From positions 1-38,992 of the IMG/VR virus record IMGVR_UViG_3300021963_000006: DNA of 38,992 bases; one strand, 5' to 3'. Below are positions 20,861 through 28,604 of this stretch, in pieces. A program made the translations under genes and the position numbers. The DNA is from a virus. Positions within the stretch are counted from its first letter, which is position 1. Every line of letters begins with the position of its first letter. Under the pieces are notes generated by a model. It did not search any database, had not been told where the DNA came from, and saw only the letters and a list, made by a program, of their open reading frames with translations.

Positions 20861-22654
20861 TTATAGTAAGTCAGTCCTGATTGTATCAATAGTAATCTTG
20901 TTATCCACATTTGCTTTACCATCTATTTCAATGTCAGCATCAATAAAGTCTGTAATATCGAACACATACTTGTCTTGATCTTTCTTTACCGTATTTGTGT
21001 CTCGGATAATAGCAAAGCGTCTGCGTGTATCAGCGTGAGCACCCTGATGCGGATAAACGCTTTCCGTTTCTACCACGCAGTCCCAGTTCGCTTTAGTATT
21101 CAACCAATGAACTGCGGCATTCTTAAACCAGTCTTTAGTTGTTTTAGCAGTTTCACTAATATCGTAAAGTTTGTGTGCCAGTTTAATATTGATTACATTA
21201 CTGCCATCCATCAATGCTAATAACTTCGGCATAAACACTTCTATTCCTCGTTGTTGTCTTATTTTCATTTCGTCGTAGTATATTCCGTGTAAGGGTAGTA
21301 GTTCAGTCATCTGTTCTACATTGTGTTTCTTTATAATATAACCCAACCATTCACTAATCCTTTCTTCACATTGATAAGCATCTTTCTGCCATTGTTTAAT
21401 AATCATAGTTGCCGCTGTTTCTTGTTCCAGTGTAAAAGCATCCTTAAAATCACTGATCATTTCAGTGTATTTTGCTATGTGTCGGGCAAGATTATAACGG
21501 GCAATGATAGGCTCAAATCGTCTATCTTCACCGCTGGGACCTGTTCCCGCAAGTTTCGCTGTAGTTGTATAACCGTTTCTAAAAAACATAAAGTTAAACA
21601 ATCTGACAGCATCAGTGGCATTCTCACCCATTGCTCTGTGTCTGTATATTCTGTCGCCTGTTAGGTCTTTGATCTTGTCAATAGGTATGCTACGGCTATC
21701 TTTCTCACTGACCTTGACCCACATCTTACCAAACAAATCACCGTTGTGTGTTCCACTAAATGTTTCTTCACTAATAGTAGCACAGCACTCTTCGGTAAAT
21801 ATATTTCTAATCACACCAAAGAATGTATCTCTGCCTGTGCCACCAGTAGCACAACTATCAATATTAGGTATCATAACATCTTCTGGGTGTATGTATCTGT
21901 ATGCTACCATTCGTTCAAGTTGATCAGCATAGTCTTCATCACCACCAGCAATACTCAAACACAACAATCGAAAAGCAGGATGCGGTTCAACATCATAAAT
22001 CGGTTTTAACCAAAAGTTCCTAATGTCAATCATCTGATTGTAAGTGCCAGGTCTTGTTGTTGTATTAAAGTCTCGGACAATGTGTTTGAACATTCTGTTC
22101 TTTTCTTTAGCATAGCGTTTCATCTCTTGTTCGTTTTGTATCTCCCATTCAGTTTCATAAAACAACAAGTCTTTCATTTCACTGCCAGTTAAACTAACAA
22201 CTCTGGGTCTGCGTCTATCACCATCAGGATCAACCATCCACCATTTCTGTTCGTTGATCACATAATGTATGTTGTTGATCTCAAATGTCTTACTGACATT
22301 GTCTTCGCTTTTCTTGTCGCGTTGTTCTTTGCCAGTAAGTGAGTTTAACTTTGCCAGGTCTAACTTCTTCTCTGTAAGTATGTCGTTAAATGTTTCAATG
22401 TTTGCTTTGTGCTTTTTGATATTTGCTTTAGCATCCTTTTGTTCAGTCTTTAACTGCTTGACTACATCGTTGCGTGTTTCTTTAACCAGTTCAATCTCTA
22501 TCTCAATCACTCTGTCTTGTAATACTTTCAGTGCTTGTTCAGCGTTATCAATCGTTTGTTGATGATAACCTATTTCACTTTCTAATAATGCTCTGGCTTG
22601 TTTAATAGCATCGCTGTCTTCTTCAATGTTCAACTTTATTACGTTGTCTGCCAT
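20861..22654 (-). CDS. SF3-type replicative helicase (DUF5906-like)
   Basis: This 597-residue protein has a Lys/Glu-rich coiled coil at residues 1-115. The ATPase core follows from about 225: PNIDSCATGGTGRDTFFGVI (residues 263-282) is the Walker A region and GDLFGKMWVKVSEKD (305-319) the Walker B region, in the arrangement of phage SF3/D5-like helicases. In Walker A the usual GK[ST] reads G274-R275-D276, with Arg replacing the normally invariant Lys, so ATP binding may be altered. It likely unwinds DNA with the PrimPol gene directly upstream, 1 base away. AAGGAGATGAA is a strong ribosome site. The helicase name is moderate confidence. Confidence 0.75.
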   Translation of the reverse strand: MADNVIKLNIEEDSDAIKQARALLESEIGYHQQTIDNAEQALKVLQDRVIEIEIELVKETRNDVVKQLKTEQKDAKANIKKHKANIETFNDILTEKKLDLAKLNSLTGKEQRDKKSEDNVSKTFEINNIHYVINEQKWWMVDPDGDRRRPRVVSLTGSEMKDLLFYETEWEIQNEQEMKRYAKEKNRMFKHIVRDFNTTTRPGTYNQMIDIRNFWLKPIYDVEPHPAFRLLCLSIAGGDEDYADQLERMVAYRYIHPEDVMIPNIDSCATGGTGRDTFFGVIRNIFTEECCATISEETFSGTHNGDLFGKMWVKVSEKDSRSIPIDKIKDLTGDRIYRHRAMGENATDAVRLFNFMFFRNGYTTTAKLAGTGPSGEDRRFEPIIARYNLARHIAKYTEMISDFKDAFTLEQETAATMIIKQWQKDAYQCEERISEWLGYIIKKHNVEQMTELLPLHGIYYDEMKIRQQRGIEVFMPKLLALMDGSNVINIKLAHKLYDISETAKTTKDWFKNAAVHWLNTKANWDCVVETESVYPHQGAHADTRRRFAIIRDTNTVKKDQDKYVFDITDFIDADIEIDGKANVDNKITIDTIRTDLL

Positions 22655-22655
22655 T

Positions 22656-23651
22656 TCATCTCCTTGTCAATATTTCCTGTGCCAATCTTTCAGCACCGCT
22701 TTTCTTTACTTGTATCGGTGTGCCACCATACTCTTGTATAAATCTATCTCGTTTCTCTCTGGTAATCCTATCACCTTGCCAGCCTAACCAAGCCGTGCGT
22801 CTAATACTGCTTGACTTCAACTGACTATCACTACCTGCTATCTGATCACATAGTTGATCATACTCGCCATAAGTTAAACCAATACTGCGACATATACTAA
22901 TGAACATCAGCACGCCGCCTTCACCGTGTCCCCTGTAGCCCAATCCCTGACAACTACGCAGACTTTTCAATACTGCTTCTTTGTATAGTGGATCAATGTT
23001 ATCATACACTGGTCTGTCAATATCACTATACACAGGTTCTTCTATTACTCGTTCTTCAAACATATACGGATCAATCATAACACCCTGATTGTGATAAGCA
23101 ATAGCATCGTTGTTGCCGCTGTGAAAGTAAAAACTCTGCGACATTGTAAAACTACTTAAATCAACTTGCTTAAATGTTTCTACTATATGTGCTTGTCGGG
23201 GTGCTATGTCTGCTCGCATCAACGGCTGACTAAACGGAATGATTATTCTAAAACGGTGATTGTCAGCAGTATGATTAAATGTTGTATAAATCACATACTC
23301 AATATCCTTGTATAGTTCCATAGCCGCTTCAATGCGTTGATTTTTATCCACATCTAATACAATGCCGTGTATCGCTACTACATTTGCTTTACACCTACGC
23401 ACCGTATTTTCGTGTTGTATATAATCGCCTGTCCATTCACCGTTGTTAAAGATTTTAGTTCTACCTAACTCAGCAGTAGGATCACCAATATCCTTGAACT
23501 CTGCCAAGTTAAACATAGGCACATCAGTTTTACTTTCGGCACTACGATGGACCGTTAAAAAGTCTGCTACATTATCCCAAGTATCATCTGCTTGTTGATA
23601 CGCATTATATATCCACGCCTTCTCGACGCTGTCAAATAAAGTTATTTTCAT
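22656..23651 (-). CDS. PrimPol-like primase (archaeo-eukaryotic primase superfamily)
   Basis: This 331-residue protein includes HGIVLDVDKN with D100 and D102 as the metal-binding DxD, and DNHRFRIIIPFSQPL (residues 130-144), which matches the sxH..R region of AEP/PrimPol enzymes. SQSFYFHSGN follows. The C-terminal half (LRSCQGLGYRGHGEGG onward) looks helical and may be the linker to the helicase. It probably makes primers, and perhaps short DNA, for replication, as the phage has no recognisable DNA polymerase. It has an ATGA overlap with the upstream nuclease gene and a 1-base gap to the helicase. Confidence 0.75.
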   Translation of the reverse strand: MKITLFDSVEKAWIYNAYQQADDTWDNVADFLTVHRSAESKTDVPMFNLAEFKDIGDPTAELGRTKIFNNGEWTGDYIQHENTVRRCKANVVAIHGIVLDVDKNQRIEAAMELYKDIEYVIYTTFNHTADNHRFRIIIPFSQPLMRADIAPRQAHIVETFKQVDLSSFTMSQSFYFHSGNNDAIAYHNQGVMIDPYMFEERVIEEPVYSDIDRPVYDNIDPLYKEAVLKSLRSCQGLGYRGHGEGGVLMFISICRSIGLTYGEYDQLCDQIAGSDSQLKSSSIRRTAWLGWQGDRITREKRDRFIQEYGGTPIQVKKSGAERLAQEILTRR

Positions 23652-24493
23652 TTCTTCTCCAATATCTTTGCCATTCTCGCTCTTGCGTTTTCAAGCATTT
23701 TATTTTCTTGTTGTTTGACCAACTTCATACGCTCTTCGTGCTCTGCTATGTTCGCATCAACTTTAGCCAATCGTTCATCTTTTACACGTTGTCGCTCTGC
23801 TTCTTCTTTTTCCAAGCGTTCTGTTTCCGCTCGTAGTCGTTGCTCTCTGGCAGGTGCGTCTGCTTCCCAAGCCAATCGCTCTGCTTCTGCTCTTGCCAAT
23901 CGTGCCTGATTTTCTTGTTCCAGTTTAATCCTTGCTTGTTCAGCAAATACTTTAGCCTGTTCAATCATTTGTTGTCTGATCTGCTCTTGTTTAGTTTGCG
24001 TTCGTATTTCAAACTCTATGCGTTCCAGTCTTTGTTGATTGGCTTCATCAACTTTGCGTTGATGTTCTTCGTAGGTCAATACTTCTTTGTAGCGTTTATA
24101 ACTTGTGATCTTACGCATACGCATATCATCGGCTACAGCCATACGCTCTGTCATCCAAAGATCATTGCCCTTTTTAGTATTTTTCAATGCCACGTTATCA
24201 ACTAATAGTCTCATAATGTGTTCATCTTCAAGTGCTTCTGGTCCGTCAGCACCATATTGATCTACTTCAAACAAGTCCCATTCAATGTTGTTTGCGTCCA
24301 AATAATCGTGTATGAACCTATAAACCAATGTGCTTGTATCATCAGCGTATTTGGCACTAACTCTGTGTTGTCCAATGCGTTGTGATATGCTTATTGTTTC
24401 ACCAACATAGAATGGATGCCAAGCATCTTCTATCTTACAACGCAGTTCATAGATATAACCTGGTTGGTAAGTTCCATCTTCATTTCTTTTCAT
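23648..24493 (-). CDS. GIY-YIG nuclease with long coiled-coil tail
   Basis: This 281-residue protein starts MKRNEDGTYQPGYIYELRC. The N-terminus has a GIY-YIG fold: GYIYELRC, then HPFYVGETISISQRIGQHR, where Y and the RxxQH arginine would be catalytic; conserved acidic residues follow (EALEDEHIMRLL). From about 140 to the end it is a nearly continuous Glu/Arg/Lys/Ala coiled coil. The second ATG (24493) is chosen because AAAGGAG abuts the first. It may cut host or competitor DNA or act in recombination. It heads the replication operon behind promoter signal D. The coiled coil suggests oligomers. Confidence 0.8.
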   Translation of the reverse strand: MKRNEDGTYQPGYIYELRCKIEDAWHPFYVGETISISQRIGQHRVSAKYADDTSTLVYRFIHDYLDANNIEWDLFEVDQYGADGPEALEDEHIMRLLVDNVALKNTKKGNDLWMTERMAVADDMRMRKITSYKRYKEVLTYEEHQRKVDEANQQRLERIEFEIRTQTKQEQIRQQMIEQAKVFAEQARIKLEQENQARLARAEAERLAWEADAPAREQRLRAETERLEKEEAERQRVKDERLAKVDANIAEHEERMKLVKQQENKMLENARARMAKILEKK

Positions 24494-24516
24494 ATACATC
24501 TCCTTTAATGTATAGT

Positions 24517-24539
24517 TATTTATGCCTGTATTCTGTTTT
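24517..24539 (-). promoter_or_regulatory. Early bipartite promoter signal D, head of replication operon
   Basis: AAAACAGAAT (24530-24539), 7 bases, then TAAATA (24517-24522), followed by AAAGGAG and the GIY-YIG start. It is directly downstream of the late-block terminator at 24568-24604, as expected for the start of a new transcript. Confidence 0.65.
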
Positions 24540-24567
24540 TATACACTATTTCTACACATATTTGTCC

Positions 24568-24604
24568 AAAAAAAACCCTGAGAATGACCAAATACTCAGG
24601 GTTT
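24568..24604 (-). terminator. Rho-independent terminator ending the late block
   Basis: A perfect 10-bp stem AAACCCTGAG/CTCAGGGTTT (24573-24582 and 24595-24604) with a 12-base loop is followed on the minus strand by eight T residues (24568-24575 complement). It separates the late block from the early operon and would end the structured RNA that precedes it. Confidence 0.88.
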
Positions 24605-24703
24605 CCAAACCAAATGCGGCAGCATTCAGTTTAATATAGTAGCCTATTGTAGAAAGGGATATAACATTAGAGGATAACCAGTATATACTGGCGGGCTACT
24701 ATA
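24568..24703 (-). ncRNA. Candidate phage small RNA with own promoter motif and terminator
   Basis: On the minus strand a TAAATAATA motif (24705-24713) is followed at once by TATAGTAGCC (24694-24703), whose complement GGCTACTATA is at 24635-24644. Between them lies the perfect palindrome CCAGTATATACTGG (24678-24691). The strong terminator at 24568-24604 ends the unit. No convincing reading frame is present. A transcript of about 135 bases starting at the 10-bp stem is predicted. It is not a tRNA: no anticodon or T-loop fits. It could instead be a structured 3' untranslated region of the 58-residue gene. Confidence 0.6.
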
Positions 24704-24704
24704 C

Positions 24705-24713
24705 TATTATTTA
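24705..24713 (-). promoter_or_regulatory. Late motif TAAATAATA before the structured RNA
   Basis: This exact copy is fused to the stop codon of the 58-residue gene. No protein gene follows it for more than 200 bases, only the hairpin-rich unit and terminator, so here it most clearly looks transcriptional and not translational. Confidence 0.6.
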
Positions 24714-24883
24714 TGTAAATCTTCTAAAAGTTCTTGGAACTTTTCTTGTGTATCTGCTCGAACAACTAAATCAGCAACTTCAGCAAATATTTCTGGATAC
24801 TCATCTCGCAACGCAAAAGCCAGTTCAGCGTCTTCGTTTTTGTAAGCCAAATATAGTTGTGATAGTAATGTTATGTGGTCCAT
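24707..24883 (-). CDS. Small acidic protein, unknown function (58 aa)
   Basis: This 58-residue, acidic, helical protein starts MDHITLLSQLYLAYKNEDAEL and ends EKFQELLEDLHK. The ATG follows GGAAGGAATGAA and lies inside the end of the 90-residue gene, a 13-base overlap that suggests coupled translation. It is the last protein gene of the late block. The composition (Leu, Glu, Asp, Ala) fits a small helical adaptor; no family is recognised. Confidence 0.75.
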   Translation of the reverse strand: MDHITLLSQLYLAYKNEDAELAFALRDEYPEIFAEVADLVVRADTQEKFQELLEDLHK

Positions 24884-25140
24884 TTCATTCCTTCCATATC
24901 TTCATTCAACTCTCTAAACTCGCCCCAAATAGCCATTAGTTTTTCCACGGTTTCGAAATCATAATCACCAATAATATAAGTCATTTGTGCGTTATGTAGT
25001 TCGCTGACAAGTTTAACTTTACCATCGCTGGGTTCCATATACACTAACAAGTGATACTTGTCCAAGTATATTCGATCTCCGTCGAACTCACAATCTGGGC
25101 AAAACGCCCCATACCAATGTTTGATTTCTTGTTTGTCCAT
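24871..25140 (-). CDS. Small late protein, unknown function (90 aa)
   Basis: This 90-residue protein starts MDKQEIKHWYGAFCPDCEFDG. The CPxC pair is near the N-terminus, but no second pair completes a zinc ribbon. The rest alternates strands and a helix (YHLLVYMEPSDGKVKLV). The start at 25140 is chosen because it is two bases after TAAGTAATA, a one-mismatch copy of the late motif; a non-ATG start ten codons upstream is less likely. It lies between the holin candidate's neighbour and the last gene of the block. Confidence 0.7.
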   Translation of the reverse strand: MDKQEIKHWYGAFCPDCEFDGDRIYLDKYHLLVYMEPSDGKVKLVSELHNAQMTYIIGDYDFETVEKLMAIWGEFRELNEDMEGMKWTT

Positions 25141-25166
25141 ACTATTACTTATGCCTTTGACTCTAA

Positions 25167-25532
25167 TCAAAGTTCATAACTGCGTTGTTTTTTTATTTTA
25201 GGTGCCCTGGTATGTTGCCAATATGCTCGAACTGATTGTCTGTTTAGCCATAGATCATATTCAGCAAGTTGTTCATCAGGCACATACATCAGTGTGACCC
25301 ACGTATTTTTATTAGTGTTTTTATAAATGACCTGATCTTCTACTAACAAGCATTCAACAGGTTTATCTGTCATTATTGCTCGATTGTAGTTGTCAGGTTC
25401 AGGCACCGTATATGGTGTATCACCAGGAAGTTTAGTCCAAGCCAGTTGTTTAGCAACTGGTATTCTTGGATCAACATATTCTCTTCTGGGTGTTCCATCT
25501 ACATAACACCAACTCATTGCTCTGTTTGCCAT
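25167..25532 (-). CDS. Late protein, unknown function (121 aa)
   Basis: This 121-residue soluble protein starts MANRAMSWCYVDGTPRREYVD, has a mixed strand/helix pattern and several Trp and Tyr residues (WVTLMYVPDEQLAEYDLWLN), and ends with a basic tail (RAPKIKKQRSYEL). The start at 25532 follows TAAATAAGA, a near-copy of the late motif; the earlier non-ATG start would overlap the holin-like gene and is rejected. It lies in the fibre-to-terminator segment where lysis genes are often found, yet no lysozyme, amidase or peptidase motif is visible. Confidence 0.75.
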   Translation of the reverse strand: MANRAMSWCYVDGTPRREYVDPRIPVAKQLAWTKLPGDTPYTVPEPDNYNRAIMTDKPVECLLVEDQVIYKNTNKNTWVTLMYVPDEQLAEYDLWLNRQSVRAYWQHTRAPKIKKQRSYEL

Positions 25533-25536
25533 ACTC

Positions 25537-25809
25537 TTATTTAATATAGATAACAACAGCACCAACTATAGCAACTATAATGGCACCGACGCTGGCTATT
25601 AGTTGAGTTTGCTTACTGGTATTTTGACGCTCCAGCATAAGTTTGATTTCAGCGAACCCTTGGTTAGTCTGTGCTTTAAGAGCAGATACCTGATCCTCAA
25701 TCTTGGTGAGTCTTGCTTCAACATTATCCAGCCTTCCTTCTAATGCCTTATAGCGTAGTTCGCATAAGTGTATGTGCCCTTTGAGCGTAGTTTCTTTGAA
25801 GTTGTCCAT
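25537..25809 (-). CDS. Membrane-anchored coiled-coil protein, XhlA-like holin candidate
   Basis: This 90-residue protein has a charged coiled coil (ALEGRLDNVEARLTKIEDQV, residues about 22-45) and one hydrophobic C-terminal segment LIASVGAIIVAIVGAVVIYI (about 70-89). This resembles XhlA/haemolysin-type proteins that anchor to the inner membrane and help lysis. One membrane segment is typical of class III or XhlA-type holins. The next genes show no endolysin. TATAATATG overlaps the end of the fibre gene just upstream, with no clear ribosome site. It could also be a tail-tip or spanin-like component. Confidence 0.6.
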   Translation of the reverse strand: MDNFKETTLKGHIHLCELRYKALEGRLDNVEARLTKIEDQVSALKAQTNQGFAEIKLMLERQNTSKQTQLIASVGAIIVAIVGAVVIYIK

Positions 25810-25810
25810 A

Positions 25811-28585
25811 TTATACTGCCGAGTTGTCGTGGATATAACTCCAGCGATTATTTGTTGTATCCCAGAATGCCATCATACCATTTGGGTTGCCACCACCGCC
25901 ACTATTGCTGATACAGATTTGCTGTCCGACTAAACCAGTTATAGCATTAGCCGCTGCCGCTGTATAAACTGGAAAACCAACTGGTGTAGTAAATGTAGCA
26001 CGATCACTTCGTAAATCTAATACTTCAATATTGCCACCAGTCCCAGATCGATTGACGTTAAATGTCATTCTACTACCGTAGTGTGTGCTATCCCAGTTTT
26101 CTGTGGCATATACCTGAATACCAGCACTTTGTATTTGGTTAGTATTTGTTGTAGTAGTATCAGCAGTAAAACCAAACTTACCTAAACCCCAGCCACTTTG
26201 TGGTGGTGCGTATGTAGTTGTTCCAGCCGAAGCCTTCCAGCGACTGCTCATCTCGAACTGACTACCAGTGTTAGTCTGTGTTGAACTACTCATTAAACCA
26301 TTATATTTAAAACCAGGTGCGTAAGTAGTTTGCCAGGTTGAGGCTGCTTGTAAAATATTGACATCACCTGCTTGTAATAAAACTTCACCAGTAGTAGAAA
26401 TCATATTTAATACAGCCCCGCCTGTTCTACCACCACCTTTATTGATAGTAAAAGTATCTGTGTTTAAGTTTGTAGAAACATCATTAGATAAAAATCTTGT
26501 AGCCTGTGTAGTCGTTCCAATATCTGTAGTTTTTATATTGACCGTGCTGCCAGCAAGTCCAGTGCCAAAGTTTTCTGCGGCAAACCAACTTAAACTACCT
26601 GTATTGTTAGAAGTGTTTGTGCCTAAAGCACCAATTTGTCCAGAGGTGTTTATACTAAAAATAGTATCATTAGTTTTCAATGGTGCTCTGCGACCAGGAA
26701 CAACACTTTTTCTGGCTGAGAGAACATTTAAATTAGCACCGCAGCCTTTCATACCATAATCATCAGGACTACCAACCATATTCACTGGTGTGCCGCTACT
26801 GCCTAATAATGTGCCTGCTGTTTGGAATGTAGAAGCAATAGTATAAGTTCCAACACCACCGCTACCTGTGCCCAAGGCTGTGATAAAATACGGAGTTGTA
26901 TTACTTAAACCCACGGCTCTGATTAGTTGTCCAACATATAACACACCACTGGCAACCGAAGTCACCGTCAGCGTATTACCAGCCGATCCAGCACCATTGT
27001 CTATATAACCAGCAAAACTACAAGTATCTTCAAACGGCAGACCAACCATATTCAAATTTAAACTTGGTATTTGGAATGAGCCACCACCTCTACCTTTATA
27101 AACGATTGTGCCTGCTGAATTGACATAGGTAGCATCAGCACTTTCCACATTACCAGTAATCCAGTTTAACTGACTATTGACAGGAACCGTGACACCATTG
27201 ACCGTAGAAGTCGAAGTATTGCTTTGAGCAGTGACTAAAGTTGTTTGTCTGCTTGTCGCTGAAAATTTATTACCAGAAGGTGTAGTCAAGAATACAAATC
27301 TACCACCGCCTGCTGTTGTGCCAACACCTGTGATAGTTGTTGATGCTACGGTCTGACTTAAACCCACGGTATAGGTTCCTGTGCTGCCAAATGTGTTAGT
27401 GCCATAGGCAGTAATAACGGTGCCTACTGCTACACCTGTGCCAGTCAATAATTGACCAACGTGAATGCTACCACTTGAGACAGCAGTGACCGTTAGTGTA
27501 GTTCCTGAAATACTACCAGTAAATACTGAAGTTTCAAATGCGGTTGCTTCTGTTGTTTGTGCTATAAAACCAGTTGGTAATCCAACACCGTTTTCACTAC
27601 TCCATCTACTGCCATCATAATATCCACCAGCCATAGTGCCCACGGTTGCGTTGGCGGCATTGACAGCGGTTGGGCTTGTGCCAGTTCCACGACTTGCTTC
27701 TAAAATAAAGTTGGCAACACCAACGGTAGCGGCTGTGGCATTAGTGCCATTGTTTTGTCCATATTCTCTGACAACAACCCTACCCAATCTACCTGATGTA
27801 GTGTTATCAAAAAAAGCAGCCACTGGCTGTTGTGTAGAACTTATAGAAGTATTAAAAACTGGAACATCACCAGTGCTATTCACAACCTTACCGCCACCAG
27901 TGATAGTTTTGGTTGTTGTTTGTCCTTGATCTGCTAATATATTTTTAGTTGATTGAAAATAACCAGTGCCGTTTGGATCCATTACAATAGCCCCATTGAC
28001 ACCTGCTACAATATACATTTGTCCAGAATTAGTATAGTTGTTTGTGTTTAAGTATAAGTTGCCAGCACCATTAGTTGTAATAGCCGCACTTGATCCGCCA
28101 TCACCAATGAATAAAGTGTCAGCGGCTACGCTGACATCACCAGTGCCATTAGGTTGAATTATAATATCACCATTAGTATCTGTGCTTGCGATAGTGTTGT
28201 CTGTGACTACACCAACGCTGATATTACCAAATGTGCCACCATCAGTGACTAAATTACCATTGATATCCACCGTGGCAGCATCTATGGTCAATTGACCAGC
28301 ACCACTGCTTGATGTTCCACCACTGGCTAATAATCTTACATCATAGTCTGTGTTGGTAGCACTACTATGAAAGTCAATGTAAGGAGTTCCTGAAGTTGCT
28401 CTGTTTAGTTGTCCAATCTCAATACTGCCATTACCACTACCATCACCTATGGTGACTTGTTCTGTGGTGTTTTGTTTGAACACACCAATACCAGCGGTTT
28501 CCGTATTACCTGTGGCGGCATCTACCGTCATTGATGTATCGCCTACTGCGAGTCCAAATTTTACCTTAAATTTTTCGTTTGACAT
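25811..28585 (-). CDS. Large tail fibre protein (924 aa)
   Basis: This 924-residue Thr/Ser/Gly/Asn-rich beta protein has fibre repeats such as [14 protein letters not shown] and [15 protein letters not shown]. Two inserted beta modules of about 70 residues lie at 355-420 ([20 protein letters not shown]) and 524-597, a type common in phage virion proteins. The C-terminus ([17 protein letters not shown]) matches the conserved end of many fibres, so the gene is intact. It probably binds the host surface. Phage fibres need no signal peptide and none is seen. AAGGATTGTGTGAATT precedes the ATG. It follows the 729-residue fibre, with which it shares the FGNI/TDNTI element. Confidence 0.8.
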   Translation of the reverse strand: MSNEKFKVKFGLAVGDTSMTVDAATGNTETAGIGVFKQNTTEQVTIGDGSGNGSIEIGQLNRATSGTPYIDFHSSATNTDYDVRLLASGGTSSSGAGQLTIDAATVDINGNLVTDGGTFGNISVGVVTDNTIASTDTNGDIIIQPNGTGDVSVAADTLFIGDGGSSAAITTNGAGNLYLNTNNYTNSGQMYIVAGVNGAIVMDPNGTGYFQSTKNILADQGQTTTKTITGGGKVVNSTGDVPVFNTSISSTQQPVAAFFDNTTSGRLGRVVVREYGQNNGTNATAATVGVANFILEASRGTGTSPTAVNAANATVGTMAGGYYDGSRWSSENGVGLPTGFIAQTTEATAFETSVFTGSISGTTLTVTAVSSGSIHVGQLLTGTGVAVGTVITAYGTNTFGSTGTYTVGLSQTVASTTITGVGTTAGGGRFVFLTTPSGNKFSATSRQTTLVTAQSNTSTSTVNGVTVPVNSQLNWITGNVESADATYVNSAGTIVYKGRGGGSFQIPSLNLNMVGLPFEDTCSFAGYIDNGAGSAGNTLTVTSVASGVLYVGQLIRAVGLSNTTPYFITALGTGSGGVGTYTIASTFQTAGTLLGSSGTPVNMVGSPDDYGMKGCGANLNVLSARKSVVPGRRAPLKTNDTIFSINTSGQIGALGTNTSNNTGSLSWFAAENFGTGLAGSTVNIKTTDIGTTTQATRFLSNDVSTNLNTDTFTINKGGGRTGGAVLNMISTTGEVLLQAGDVNILQAASTWQTTYAPGFKYNGLMSSSTQTNTGSQFEMSSRWKASAGTTTYAPPQSGWGLGKFGFTADTTTTNTNQIQSAGIQVYATENWDSTHYGSRMTFNVNRSGTGGNIEVLDLRSDRATFTTPVGFPVYTAAAANAITGLVGQQICISNSGGGGNPNGMMAFWDTTNNRWSYIHDNSAV

Positions 28586-28604
28586 AATTCACACAATCCT
28601 TATG

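Noticed and set aside
24635-24703. Possible tRNA because of a 10-bp end stem and about 70-base length
   Set aside because: No D-arm, anticodon arm, T-loop sequence or CCA-proximal 7-bp acceptor fits on either strand.
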